Assembly (NCBI GenBank): GCA_028686135.1
Contig: JAQUCP010000001.1
Span: forward strand, 186,001 to 250,000
Length of the DNA stretch: 64,000 bases
Source: UBA12481 sp012523435
GTDB lineage: Bacteria; Bacteroidota; Bacteroidia; Bacteroidales; UBA12481
Direction of reading: 5' to 3'
Shown here: one piece after another, positions 53,004 through 61,893 of the stretch
How the letters are laid out: the number at the start of each line of letters is the position of its first letter
Numbering within the stretch: position 1 is the first letter of the stretch
The notes under the pieces: generated by a model
Databases searched by the model: none
What the model saw: only the letters and a program-made list of their open reading frames with translations
What the model was told of the DNA's origin: nothing
Made by a program: the position numbers and the translations under genes

Positions 53004-54539
53004 TCAGATTCCGTCAGGTTTTTTGAACAGTCCGGCAAAACTGATCGTCGGGGTGTTACGAGCCTGGATAATCCTGATACGTACCTGGTCGGCTCTCACT
53101 GGCGGGAAGCGCAGCAGCCTGGAATATCCAATCGTGGTTCCCTGGATGACCTCCTGCCATTGGTTGTCTTTTCGGATCTCCAGCGAAAATTCCTCGACAC
53201 GCTGGCCATATTCGATATTTTCGCGCAATTCGAGGCAATCAAACACCTTTTCTCCCTCGAGGTCGAACTCAATCCAGCCCTCGGTATTCCCTCTCCGGGC
53301 CATCCAAAACTGATCCCTACCGTGGATTAGCACGTGGGCAGGCTTATGTCCTGGCGTGGAACTGCTTGCCCGGATTCGGGCCCCTTCTATCAGATTATTA
53401 CCGAAGATGCGATCTCTGAGCTTCTTAAACGCAATCAGCGACTCCACATCGTTTTCATGGATCAGCCCGCGCTTATCCGGTGGGATATTCAGGAGCAGCA
53501 GGGAGTTCTGGCCAACGGAGGAAAACCAGATGTCCAGCAGTTTTTCCGGCGTTTTCACCTGATCATCCTGCTCCGAATGATAGAACCATCCAGGTCGGAT
53601 GGACACATCCACCTCTGAAGGATACCAGATCAGGGCAGGGGCTTCAAGGATGCGGCTTCGGCTACCCAGATCCTGCTCCATCATGTTCCCCACAGGCACA
53701 AAGACTCCATCGGTAGGCTGCTGCTGCGATCCGGCAGCGATCTGATCGGTGTTGGTCAGATTATAGGGAACCACCGACCACTCCGTAGCACGGCCGTAAC
53801 CTGTCTCGGTACCTACCCATCGAACATCAGGACCCATCACTGCAATCGCAGCTTGTGGTTGTAATTTTCTGATTATCTGATAGTAACGTAGCCAATCGTA
53901 CACTTGCCGCTTCCCGTTCGGGCCTTCGCCACAAGCCCCATCGAACCAGACCTCATCCACCCGACCATACTGGGTAAGCAGTTCAGTCAACTGATTCACA
54001 AAGTGATCATTATACTCATCGGTGCCATAGGAAGGCTCGTGGCGGTCCCATGGGGAGAGATAAACGCCCAGTTTTAGTCCAAACTCACGACATGCCTCGG
54101 CCACCTCTTTGACCAGGTCGCCCTGGCCATCGCGCCAGGGGCTGTTCTTAACGGAATGATCGGTGTAGGCGGTTGGCCAGAGGCAGAATCCATCGTGGTG
54201 CTTCGTAACTATGATGATCATCCGCATCCCCGCCTCGCTGAGGGCAGATGCCCATTGCCGGGCATCGAGCTCCGTAGGATTGAACCAGGCCGGATCTTCC
54301 GTGCCAGTGCCCCACTCTCTCTCCGTGAAGGTGTTCATCCCAAAATGAATAAAAGCAGTGTACTCCAGCTCCTGCCAGTCGAGCTGCCGTGATGATGGGA
54401 CGACACGGGATGCTTTTTCGATGATACTTTCGGGACTATCACCCGGATCAATAGTCACAAAACTGTCGGAAGGCTGAGGCTCGCGACAGGCAGAGAGAAG
54501 AATCAGGCAGGCGGAGAGCAGGATAAACCGGATTTTCAT
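53004..54539 (-). CDS. GH29 alpha-L-fucosidase lipoprotein
   Basis: A 511-aa lipoprotein (lipobox ending at Cys18, LLSAC) with a GH29 catalytic domain: HFGMNTFTEREWGTG, KHHDGFCLWPTAYTDHSV and the nucleophile Asp200 in VDEVWFDGACGEG. The C-terminal ~120 residues resemble an F5/8-type C carbohydrate-binding domain (LIHGRDQFWMARRGNTEGWIEFDLEG). It removes terminal alpha-L-fucose at the cell surface or in the periplasm. It is convergent with GHL10, seven bases apart. The upstream gap is shared with the divergent serine hydrolase. Confidence 0.93.
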   Translation of the reverse strand: MKIRFILLSACLILLSACREPQPSDSFVTIDPGDSPESIIEKASRVVPSSRQLDWQELEYTAFIHFGMNTFTEREWGTGTEDPAWFNPTELDARQWASALSEAGMRMIIIVTKHHDGFCLWPTAYTDHSVKNSPWRDGQGDLVKEVAEACREFGLKLGVYLSPWDRHEPSYGTDEYNDHFVNQLTELLTQYGRVDEVWFDGACGEGPNGKRQVYDWLRYYQIIRKLQPQAAIAVMGPDVRWVGTETGYGRATEWSVVPYNLTNTDQIAAGSQQQPTDGVFVPVGNMMEQDLGSRSRILEAPALIWYPSEVDVSIRPGWFYHSEQDDQVKTPEKLLDIWFSSVGQNSLLLLNIPPDKRGLIHENDVESLIAFKKLRDRIFGNNLIEGARIRASSSTPGHKPAHVLIHGRDQFWMARRGNTEGWIEFDLEGEKVFDCLELRENIEYGQRVEEFSLEIRKDNQWQEVIQGTTIGYSRLLRFPPVRADQVRIRIIQARNTPTISFAGLFKKPDGI

Positions 54540-54580
54540 GGCAGCAGGTTTTATGTGTTGGGCGTCAGGTAAAAATAGTC

Positions 54581-54603
54581 AAAAAAAGAGCCTTTGCCGG
54601 CTC
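54581..54603 (-). terminator. Weak terminator-like hairpin upstream of the fucosidase
   Basis: On the minus strand GAGCC (54603-54599), a 6-base loop and GGCTC (54592-54588) are followed by seven Ts (54587-54581). It lies in the divergent gap upstream of the GH29 gene. A possible fucosidase promoter (TATTTTTA) lies downstream of it, so its role is unclear. Confidence 0.35.
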
Positions 54604-54610
54604 GTTCGGT

Positions 54611-54618
54611 TATCTTTG
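54611..54618 (+). promoter_or_regulatory. Predicted -7 box of the serine hydrolase promoter
   Basis: TATCTTTG fits TAnnTTTG, 36 bases before the ATG. No TTTG lies at the usual -33 distance. Confidence 0.4.
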
Positions 54619-54654
54619 AAGTAAAGAATCGATAACACTCTTAATCACCAGAAA

Positions 54655-56232
54655 ATGAAACGACAGGTTTGGATAGGTCTTATGACCCTCGCTTTCATCA
54701 GCTTCCCACTGATGGCTCAGGCTCAGGCTTTAACCAGCGAGCAGATCGGGCAACTTGTGGAGCGAACATTGAAAACATTTGATGTGCCCGGAATTGCAGT
54801 CGGGGTTGTGAAAGATGGCCAGGTGGTTCATGCCCAGGGTTACGGTTTGCGATCGCTCAACACAGGAAAACCGGTGAATGAAAACACGCTTTTTGGGATC
54901 GCCTCCAACTCCAAAGCTTTTACAGCAGCAGCGCTGGGGATGCTGGTTGAAGAGGGCAAGCTGAAGTGGGACGACAAAGTGGTGGATCATATTCCGGAAT
55001 TCCGGCTTTACGATCCATACGTAACTCACGATTTCACCATTCGCGACCTGCTGACCCATCGAAGCGGGATGGGGCTCGGTGCTGGCGACCTGATGATTTG
55101 GCCCGACGGGAATGATTTCACTCGCCAGGAGATCATCCATAACCTTCGGTATCTCAAGCAGGTATCTCCGTTCCGGTCGAAATACGATTATGACAACAAC
55201 CTCTATATCGTTGCCGGAGAAGTGATCGGAAGAGTTTCCGGATCCAGCTGGGAGGAGTTCATCGAAACCCGCATTCTCAAGCCACTGGGTATGAGCCTGA
55301 CCGGCAGCTGCTTCAACCGACTGCGCGATACCTCTAATGTGATCGATGCGCACTGTCCTGTCGATGGAAAGATACAGGTTATCGAACGGACTAAAGGAGA
55401 GGTGATGAATGCCGCTGGGGGTATCTACTCAAATATTAGCGACTTATGCAAATGGGTCAATATGCTGCTGGCCAGGGGCTCATATGGCCAGGATGGAAAA
55501 GAACAACTATTGAAACGCAGCACCATAGGCGAACTTTGGACGCCGCAAACTTTTATGGGCGCTCGCAATTCCCCTCCATACAACACTCATTTTATGGCTT
55601 ACGGTCTCGGGTTCGTACTGGCTGATGTAAAAGGCCACCTTGAAGTTTCCCATACCGGCGGTTTGGGAGGAATGGTCACCCAGATCACCCTATTCCCCGA
55701 GCTCAACCTGGGAATCATAGTTTTGACCAACCAGGAGGTTGGTGCAGCCTTCACCGCTATTGCCAACCAGATCAAAGACAGCTATCTGGGCATCCCCGAA
55801 ACGGATTGGGTACAGAGTTTGGATGAACGTCTGAAAAGCCGCGCCGGTCAAGCTGATCGGATGGTAGAATCCGTCTGGAACGAGATTGAACAACAGCGAG
55901 CCAGCGGCTTTCCAAATAAACCCGCAAGTGATTTGATAACAGGCACTTATCAAGATCCTTGGTTTGGGTCAGTCACCATTTATGATGCAGACGGAAGGCT
56001 CTGGTTCAAATCAGCACGATCGCCCAAACTTACTGGTGAACTTCATCATTATAAAGGATTTACGTTCGTCGCCAAGTGGCTCGACCGGGGCCTGAATGCT
56101 GATGCACTCGTCCTGTTTCAACCCGGTTTTGATGGTAAGGCACAGGAGATCAGGATGAAAGCCTTATCTCCTCTGACCGATTTCAGCTATGATTTTCATG
56201 ATCTGGAGTTAACACGTACCAATCGCCCGTAA
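54655..56232 (+). CDS. Serine hydrolase, beta-lactamase class C-like
   Basis: A 525-aa exported protein (signal peptide ending near AQAQA, residue 25). The catalytic SxxK motif is Ser84-Asn-Ser-Lys87 in GIASNSKAFTAAALG, the Tyr-x-Asn motif is in YDYDNNLYIVAGEVIGR, and HTGG near residue 330 replaces KTG. Family members are D-aminopeptidases, esterases or penicillin-binding-like hydrolases; the substrate is not determinable. The C-terminal ~110 residues (SDLITGTYQDPWFGSVTIYDADG) are a DUF3471-like beta-barrel. It stands alone, divergent from the fucosidase, and is convergent with leuB with a 24-base gap. Confidence 0.88.
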   Translation: MKRQVWIGLMTLAFISFPLMAQAQALTSEQIGQLVERTLKTFDVPGIAVGVVKDGQVVHAQGYGLRSLNTGKPVNENTLFGIASNSKAFTAAALGMLVEEGKLKWDDKVVDHIPEFRLYDPYVTHDFTIRDLLTHRSGMGLGAGDLMIWPDGNDFTRQEIIHNLRYLKQVSPFRSKYDYDNNLYIVAGEVIGRVSGSSWEEFIETRILKPLGMSLTGSCFNRLRDTSNVIDAHCPVDGKIQVIERTKGEVMNAAGGIYSNISDLCKWVNMLLARGSYGQDGKEQLLKRSTIGELWTPQTFMGARNSPPYNTHFMAYGLGFVLADVKGHLEVSHTGGLGGMVTQITLFPELNLGIIVLTNQEVGAAFTAIANQIKDSYLGIPETDWVQSLDERLKSRAGQADRMVESVWNEIEQQRASGFPNKPASDLITGTYQDPWFGSVTIYDADGRLWFKSARSPKLTGELHHYKGFTFVAKWLDRGLNADALVLFQPGFDGKAQEIRMKALSPLTDFSYDFHDLELTRTNRP

Positions 56233-56256
56233 GTCATTCCGGCAGATCCTGATAGA

Positions 56257-57327
56257 TTAACCTTTCAGTATCCTTTTGGCCACCTGTTCACCCACCTCCC
56301 GTGTTCCGGATGGGTGTTGACGATTCAAGTCGGGGGTAAGTACACCTTTCCGGATAGTCTCTTCCACCGCTTTTTCAATGGCATCAGCGGCTACCGGCTC
56401 ATTGAGGCTCATCCGCAACATCATGGCAACGGAGAGAATCGTTGCCAGCGGGTTGGCAATATTCTTCCCGGCTCCTTCAGGCCAACTACCATGGATAGGC
56501 TCGTATAGGGCCACCCCGTCGCCAATGGAAGCTGATGGCAGCAATCCGATGGAGCCACTGATCACGCTGGCCTCATCGGATAGAATATCGCCAAACAGAT
56601 TCTCTGTTAGGAGAACATCAAATCTTGATGGATTGATTATCAGCTGCATAGCTGCATTATCAACAAAAAGGTAATCCAGTTCAACATCCGGATACTCGCT
56701 GGCGATTACTGTCACCACCCTGCGCCATAACCTGGAGGTTTCCAGCACATTGGCTTTATCAACCAGCGTCACTTTTTTCCGCCTTTGCCGGGCGAGACGA
56801 AATGCTACCCGGGTGATCCGGGTAATCTCATCCACGGAGTATAGGCAGGTATCCACAGCAGTCTGGTCTTCATCACGCAGCTCCCGCGGTTGTCCAAAAT
56901 AGAGTCCTCCGGTGAGCTCACGCACCACCACCAGATCAGCTCCGGCAATGCGCTCCGGTTTCAGGGGCGACTCCTCCACTAACTCAGGCCACACTTTCAC
57001 TGGCCTGATATTCGCAAAAAGCCCAAGCTGGCTCCTCATGGACAGCAAGCCCTGCTCAGGCCTGACCGTGGCATTGGGGTTGTTATCGTAGCGCGGATCA
57101 CCTATGGCACCAAACAGAATGGCATCACACGATTGACAAAGCAAGTGAGTATCAGCAGGGTAAGATTCTCCAGTTGCCTCAATGGCAGCTCCGCCAATCA
57201 GTCCATACTGAAAGCCAAAACGTACCTTAAAGCGACTCTCAACTGCTTCGAGCACTCTGACGGCTTCGCGGCAGATCTCCGGTCCGATTCCATCACCGGG
57301 CAAAACGGTTATCTTGTAGTTCGACAT
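56257..57327 (-). CDS. leuB: 3-isopropylmalate dehydrogenase
   Basis: LeuB oxidises and decarboxylates 3-isopropylmalate with NAD in leucine synthesis. The ATG at 57327 (MSNYKITVLPGDGIGPEI) gives 356 aa; four extra residues are possible from 57339. The start overlaps the leuD stop by one base and is preceded by a strong GGGAGGAG Shine-Dalgarno, unusual for Bacteroidota, which decides the start. Signature residues include the VVRELTGGLYFGQPRE and VDNAAMQLI and LSDEASVISGSIGLLPSAS regions. It is last in leuACDB. Confidence 0.96.
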   Translation of the reverse strand: MSNYKITVLPGDGIGPEICREAVRVLEAVESRFKVRFGFQYGLIGGAAIEATGESYPADTHLLCQSCDAILFGAIGDPRYDNNPNATVRPEQGLLSMRSQLGLFANIRPVKVWPELVEESPLKPERIAGADLVVVRELTGGLYFGQPRELRDEDQTAVDTCLYSVDEITRITRVAFRLARQRRKKVTLVDKANVLETSRLWRRVVTVIASEYPDVELDYLFVDNAAMQLIINPSRFDVLLTENLFGDILSDEASVISGSIGLLPSASIGDGVALYEPIHGSWPEGAGKNIANPLATILSVAMMLRMSLNEPVAADAIEKAVEETIRKGVLTPDLNRQHPSGTREVGEQVAKRILKG

Positions 57328-57962
57328 TACTCCTCCCAAGTAGCTAGTTTATGCTCAAATTGCTCAATTTCGGGTTTGAGCAAAACCAAATAGTCAATCA
57401 GATCGATCCCGTCAAGCAGGCATCTTTTCCGGAAAGCATTGATATCAAATCGGATTTCCATTGGCATAGCCATCTGGCTGTTCACCAGGGCATCTGATTT
57501 CTCCGGTATGAGCATCTGGGCTAGAAGGTCAACAGTCCATTGGATTTGTGGTGCCGAAGCGGCTGTCTCGAAGAGCGAATCAAGCTCCTGATCTTCGACT
57601 TCGATTGGCAACAGCCCGATGTTGAGGGCGTTAGTTCGGAAAATATCAGCAAATCCGGAAGAAATCACCACCCGGAATCCATATTGAAAGAGGGCCCAGG
57701 CAGCGTGTTCACGCGAGGATCCACAACCGAAATTCCGGCCTGCCAGCAGGATTTTACCCTGACCCTTCGGTTGGTTCAGGATAAAGGAGGCATTTGGACT
57801 GCCATCCGGATGAAAGCGCCAGTCGTGAAACAGGAACTTCTCGTATCCCGATGATTCGACGGATGTCAGAAAGCGAGCGGGGATGATCCGGTCAGTATCG
57901 ATATGGTCGATCCGCAGCGGAACAATTCGTGAAGTGAGCGTATGAAAAGGTTGAAAAGGCAT
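57327..57962 (-). CDS. leuD: 3-isopropylmalate dehydratase small subunit
   Basis: LeuD (211 aa) forms isopropylmalate isomerase with LeuC, converting 2- to 3-isopropylmalate. The family signature is HIDTDRIIPARFL (19-31) and FGCGSSREHAAWAL. The gene lies 3 bases after leuC and its stop overlaps the leuB start by one base, so the four leu genes should be translated together. Confidence 0.96.
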   Translation of the reverse strand: MPFQPFHTLTSRIVPLRIDHIDTDRIIPARFLTSVESSGYEKFLFHDWRFHPDGSPNASFILNQPKGQGKILLAGRNFGCGSSREHAAWALFQYGFRVVISSGFADIFRTNALNIGLLPIEVEDQELDSLFETAASAPQIQWTVDLLAQMLIPEKSDALVNSQMAMPMEIRFDINAFRKRCLLDGIDLIDYLVLLKPEIEQFEHKLATWEE

Positions 57963-57965
57963 GAC

Positions 57966-59351
57966 TTATTGGATTTTAACGTTTTGGAAACAACGAGGAT
58001 CGGTAACTTTTCCGGTTACGGCAGCAGCGGCTGCCACGAGTGGACCGGCGAGGAGTGTTCGAGCTCCGTGACCCTGGCGGCCCTCGAAATTCCGGTTGGA
58101 GGTTGATACACAATAGGATCCGGGAGGAACTTTATCCTCATTCATTGCCAGGCAAGCCGAGCAGCCAGGTTCGCGCAACTCGAAACCGGCATCAGAAAGA
58201 ATTTGTCCGATACCTTCCTCGACAGCTTCCTTCCGTACCCGGGCTGATCCAGGAACGATCCAAGCGGTTACGCCCGGAGCTTTTTGGTGCCCCCTGACCA
58301 TTTCGGCAAAAGCCCGCAGGTCCTCTATGCGTCCATTGGTACAACTTCCGACAAAGACATAATCTACCTTCTTGCCAAGCAAGTTTTCTCCTGCCCTGAA
58401 ATCCATATATCGAAGAGCTGTATCGTTGACATCGGGTATCGTTGCATCGATAGGTATAGCCATCCCGGGGTTTGTTCCCCAGGTGATCATCGGCGGCACC
58501 AGCGATGCATCAAAACTGGCCTCCCGGTCGAACTGTGCATCAGGATCCGAGGCCAGGCTCTTCCAAAATTCGAGGGCATTCTCCCAAGCCTCTTTCGTAG
58601 GAGCGAAATCCCTATTCTGGAGGTAGCTATAAGTAATCTCATCAGGAGTGATAAGTCCGCTTCGCGCTCCCATCTCGATGGCCATATTACAGATGGTCAT
58701 CCGTCCTTCCATCGACATATTCCGAATTGCCTCACCGGAAAATTCGATGAAATACCCGGTGCCAGCACGGGTTCCGAGCTTGCTTAAGATATAGAGAATC
58801 AAATCTTTAGGCGTTACCCCCGAGTTCAAGGCAGCATCCACACGGATGCGGAAAGTCAGGGGACGGCGTTGGATCAGGCACTGGGTAGCCATGACCATCT
58901 CCACCTCTGAGGTGCCGATACCAAAGGCAACAGCACCTAATGCGCCATGGGTAGCGGTATGACTGTCACCACAGACGACAGTCATTCCCGGCAGGGTAAG
59001 ACCCAGCTCAGGACCTATGACATGAACAATGCCATTACGCGGATCCCCTGTTCCAAAAAGGCGAATTCCCGATCTTGAGCAATTCTCCGCAAGTCGGAGC
59101 ATCTGACTGTTTGATTGTGTGCTCCGCCGTATCTCCGGATCTATTGAGGTAGAAACATTGTGATCCATGGTAGCCACCATCCGATCAGGGCGCCATACGG
59201 CCAGCCCCCGCCGGTCGAGCCCTTCAAATGCCTGTGGGCTGGTTACCTCATGGATATAATGGCGATCAATATAGAGGACCGATGAGCCATCATCGAGTTT
59301 TCTTACTTCATGCCGATCCCAGATCTTGTCTATCAGTGTTTTACCTTTCAT
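57966..59351 (-). CDS. leuC: 3-isopropylmalate dehydratase large subunit
   Basis: LeuC (461 aa) is the [4Fe-4S]-containing aconitase-type subunit. Cluster and substrate motifs are VCGDSHTATHGALGA, VFVGSCTNGRIEDL and GCSACLAMNEDKVPPG, which hold the cluster cysteines. It begins within the end of leuA (11-base overlap) and is followed by leuD. The cluster ties leucine synthesis to the suf operon at the other end of the window. Confidence 0.97.
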   Translation of the reverse strand: MKGKTLIDKIWDRHEVRKLDDGSSVLYIDRHYIHEVTSPQAFEGLDRRGLAVWRPDRMVATMDHNVSTSIDPEIRRSTQSNSQMLRLAENCSRSGIRLFGTGDPRNGIVHVIGPELGLTLPGMTVVCGDSHTATHGALGAVAFGIGTSEVEMVMATQCLIQRRPLTFRIRVDAALNSGVTPKDLILYILSKLGTRAGTGYFIEFSGEAIRNMSMEGRMTICNMAIEMGARSGLITPDEITYSYLQNRDFAPTKEAWENALEFWKSLASDPDAQFDREASFDASLVPPMITWGTNPGMAIPIDATIPDVNDTALRYMDFRAGENLLGKKVDYVFVGSCTNGRIEDLRAFAEMVRGHQKAPGVTAWIVPGSARVRKEAVEEGIGQILSDAGFELREPGCSACLAMNEDKVPPGSYCVSTSNRNFEGRQGHGARTLLAGPLVAAAAAVTGKVTDPRCFQNVKIQ

Positions 59352-60855
59352 GGTGTATCATCATTTTATTAAGTGCATCAATCAAAGCCTGAACGGAGGC
59401 GGTGACAATGTCTGTATTTGCGGAAAATCCATACCAAGTACGGTTTCGTCCATGTATTCTGACATGGACTTTCCCCACATCATCACTGCCGCGGGTGATC
59501 GCCTGAATGAGGAACTCATCCAGGTCGAAATGCTCATCGATTATTTTTGCCACGGCCTTAAAGGCGGCATCAAAAGCTCCGTTACCTTCGGCCGTTGCCG
59601 ACCGTACTGCTCCGTCCACCTCCAGGTGGACTGTTGCCATGGGCACAGTAGAAACGCCCGTAAGAACCTGCAATAGCTTCAATTTCAGCGCAGTACCAGA
59701 ATCCTCATTCTGACCGGTCAGCTTTAGCAGGTCTTGATCGGTAACCTGCTTCTGTTGGTCGGCCATTTCAAGAAACCGGGCATAGAGTGTATCCAGATCA
59801 CCATTGTAGTAATGATATCCGAGGCGATCAAGGTGGTACTTCAATGCTGCCCGTCCCGACCGGGCGGTCAGGACGATAGCCGACTCATCCACGCCTACCT
59901 CAGCAGGATCGATGATTTCATAGTTTTCGCGGTCTTTCAGGACTCCATCCTGATGGATTCCGGAAGAGTGAGCGAAGGCATTACGACCGACGATAGCCTT
60001 GTTGGGCTGCACGGGCATGTTCATCAGGGATGAGACCATCCTACTGGTTTCCATGATTCTTCGGGTGTTGATGCGGGTATCTACCGGAAAGTCTTTACGG
60101 GTTCTGACCGCCATCACGACCTCCTCCAGGGAGCTGTTTCCGGCTCGTTCTCCGATGCCATTGATGGTCACCTCCACCTGACGGGCTCCGTTGAGCACTC
60201 CTGCAAGGGTATTCGCAGTGGCCATTCCGAGGTCGTTATGGCAATGGGTAGAAAGGATAGCCTGATGAATATTAGGGACTCGCTCCATGAGGTAGCGAAT
60301 TTTGGCGCCGTATTCGGAGGGAAGGCAATATCCGGTGGTATCGGGAATATTGATGACAGTTGCACCAGCCAGAATCACGGCTTCGACCACTCGAGCGAGG
60401 TATTCGTTATCGGTGCGACCGGCGTCTTCCGCATAGAACTCCACCTCTTCAACCAGGTTACGGGCATAGCGCACTGCTTTCACCGCCTGTTCGAGGATCG
60501 CCTCCGGATTAGATTTAAGCTTACTATAGATATGATAAGGGCTGGTTCCGATCCCGGTATGAATCCGGGCTCGCCGCGCACCCTTCAGGGCAGCGGCGGC
60601 CACGTCGATATCTTTTAGCACGGCGCGGGTCAGTCCACAAACAACCGGCTCACGCACCGCTGCTGCAATTTGGACCACTGCTTCAAAATCTCCCGGACTG
60701 GATACCGGAAATCCGGCTTCAATTACATCCACTCCGAGGGTTTCCAACGCACGGGCCACCTGAATTTTCTCTACTGTATTTAACTGACATCCTGGTACTT
60801 GCTCTCCATCGCGCAGGGTGGTATCAAACACTAACAAGGGTTCTTTGTTGCTCAT
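59341..60855 (-). CDS. leuA: 2-isopropylmalate synthase
   Basis: LeuA condenses acetyl-CoA and 2-oxoisovalerate, the committed step of leucine synthesis. The 504-aa protein has DTTLRDGEQVPG (11-22), the TIM barrel with THCHNDLGMATANTLAGV, and a C-terminal regulatory domain (about 385-504, LKLKLLQVLTGVSTVPMATVHLEVDG) that binds leucine as a feedback inhibitor in this family. It is first in leuACDB, and its 5' leader holds a complete attenuator. Confidence 0.97.
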   Translation of the reverse strand: MSNKEPLLVFDTTLRDGEQVPGCQLNTVEKIQVARALETLGVDVIEAGFPVSSPGDFEAVVQIAAAVREPVVCGLTRAVLKDIDVAAAALKGARRARIHTGIGTSPYHIYSKLKSNPEAILEQAVKAVRYARNLVEEVEFYAEDAGRTDNEYLARVVEAVILAGATVINIPDTTGYCLPSEYGAKIRYLMERVPNIHQAILSTHCHNDLGMATANTLAGVLNGARQVEVTINGIGERAGNSSLEEVVMAVRTRKDFPVDTRINTRRIMETSRMVSSLMNMPVQPNKAIVGRNAFAHSSGIHQDGVLKDRENYEIIDPAEVGVDESAIVLTARSGRAALKYHLDRLGYHYYNGDLDTLYARFLEMADQQKQVTDQDLLKLTGQNEDSGTALKLKLLQVLTGVSTVPMATVHLEVDGAVRSATAEGNGAFDAAFKAVAKIIDEHFDLDEFLIQAITRGSDDVGKVHVRIHGRNRTWYGFSANTDIVTASVQALIDALNKMMIHHER

Positions 60856-60887
60856 AAATCTTTGGTTTTGTGGTTTTGCTATCGGAG

Positions 60888-60921
60888 AAAAAAAAAGCCT
60901 CCCCGGCGTTCGGGGAGGCTT
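60888..60921 (-). terminator. Attenuator terminator in the leu leader
   Basis: On the minus strand AAGCCTCCCCG (60921-60911) and CGGGGAGGCTT (60905-60895) form a perfect 11-bp stem around AACGC, followed by nine Ts counting the paired ones (60896-60888). It lies between the leader reading frame and leuA, 32 bases before the leuA ATG, so it can only stop the leu transcript early. Confidence 0.92.
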
Positions 60922-60991
60922 TGATTATGATTATCTTTTTTTTAATCAGATTACTACAAAACACCCCCGCTAACTCCCTCCCATAAGGAGG
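60913..60991 (-). promoter_or_regulatory. Alternative pairing segments of the leu attenuator
   Basis: Segment 1, CCTCC (60991-60987), lies inside the leucine codons of the leader frame. Segment 2, GGGAGG (60982-60977), can pair with segment 1 through its GGAGG or with segment 3, CCTCCC (60918-60913), which is the 5' arm of the terminator. Pairing 2:3 would prevent the terminator, and pairing 1:2 would allow it. Confidence 0.7.
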
Positions 60992-61032
60992 ACGCAAAGA
61001 ATGAGGATGGTGCTGTGTAGAATCGAATTCAT
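60970..61032 (-). CDS. Leader peptide of the leu operon, rich in branched-chain codons
   Basis: A 20-codon frame runs from ATG 61032 to TAG 60970: residues 1-10 are MNSILHSTIL and 11-20 are ILCVLLMGGS. It holds five Leu codons (CTA, CTC, CTT, CTC, CTT), three Ile and one Val, nine of twenty. It begins about 18 bases after the predicted transcription start and ends about 49 bases before the terminator. A ribosome stalled at the final Leu pair (CTC CTT) for lack of charged tRNA-Leu would cover segment 1. The peptide has no expected function of its own. Confidence 0.8.
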   Translation of the reverse strand: MNSILHSTILILCVLLMGGS

Positions 61033-61056
61033 TGATTAGACTAAATTTTCAGGGTT

Positions 61057-61088
61057 CAAATGTAAAGTGCATCACCTGAATAAACCAA
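61057..61088 (-). promoter_or_regulatory. Predicted leu operon promoter
   Basis: On the minus strand TTGG (61088-61085) is followed after 20 bases by TACATTTG (61064-61057), matching the Bacteroidota -33/-7 pattern. The transcript should start near 61050, about 195 bases before leuA. The whole 291-base gap between the TPR gene and leuA is thus accounted for by this promoter and the attenuator. Confidence 0.7.
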
Positions 61089-61146
61089 TAAGCTGATGAA
61101 AAAAATCGGCAATTTTTCTCTATTACACTGACGAACAGGCCGGTTA

Positions 61147-61893
61147 TTACTTCTCCTGAAGTTTTTCCGTGGCCCATTGGAAATTGGGCTCCATGGCCAA
61201 CAATTTCCGATAAACCTCCTTAGCCAGAAAAGCCTGATTCCTTGAATTGTACCATTCGGCCAGGATCATGTGGGTGTTCAGGTAATACCAGTACCCCTGA
61301 TAATCTGCCAAGTTCTGCTCCATCAGCTCTATCGCCTTAAGATAATGCTCGATAGCACGTTCTTTAGACCCTCCAAAAGCAGCCGGTAGATACCAGTCCT
61401 TATTAGCAGATTCAACCCATGCCTCTGGACAGTTGGGACCATGATCCAAAGCTGAGTTAATGGCTTTCAAGGATTTAGGTCCAATAATCGGCACTTTATG
61501 CGGTTGATAGCCCATCCGGAAGCCAAAGAGTGCGCCATGCAGGGCAAGATATTTGGGATTCTCCGGACTGATTTCCAGCAATCTGTCGGTCAGGTCCTCC
61601 ACCCGGTCGAGATAAGGCCTCGCTCTCCTCTTTTCATCCCGGCCCATGCAGTATCCGATGTAACCATAGTGGGCCATAGCCATTTCGTACAACTCTGACT
61701 CGGTGGGATTAGCGGGAAGCGTTTCCAGCAGCTTTTCCCATGTCGAGATGTTTCCGGTGATGTAGGCTTGATAAATCCGGTTCTGAAAGGTTTGGGATTG
61801 GTTGTTCGCTCCCGAAGAATCCAACGGCATCAGCAGCAGGATCATTATCGACAGGAACAACCTCGGGGTGTAATGGACTAATTTCTTGATCAT
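61147..61893 (-). CDS. Exported TPR-like protein, function unknown
   Basis: A 248-aa protein with an N-terminal signal peptide (residues 1 to about 29, FLSIMILLLMPLDSSGA). The rest is helical with TPR-like pairs, e.g. ESELYEMAMAHYGYIGYCMG, DRVEDLTDRLLEISPENPKYLALHGALFG and FLAKEVYRKLLAMEPNFQWATEKL at the C-terminus. The function is unknown; a protein-binding role in the periplasm is likely. Its ATG overlaps the end of the sulfatase gene by 4 bases, so the two are translated in tandem. Confidence 0.82.
   Translation of the reverse strand: MIKKLVHYTPRLFLSIMILLLMPLDSSGANNQSQTFQNRIYQAYITGNISTWEKLLETLPANPTESELYEMAMAHYGYIGYCMGRDEKRRARPYLDRVEDLTDRLLEISPENPKYLALHGALFGFRMGYQPHKVPIIGPKSLKAINSALDHGPNCPEAWVESANKDWYLPAAFGGSKERAIEHYLKAIELMEQNLADYQGYWYYLNTHMILAEWYNSRNQAFLAKEVYRKLLAMEPNFQWATEKLQEK

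Noticed and set aside
54730..55353. Open frame of 207 codons antisense to the serine hydrolase
   Set aside because: It covers the SxxK region of a clear serine hydrolase in reverse. No independent evidence of coding.
61081..61146. AT-rich inverted repeat after the TPR gene as a terminator
   Set aside because: The possible stem is only A-T pairs around TGCCG, too weak to call, and it overlaps the leu promoter area.
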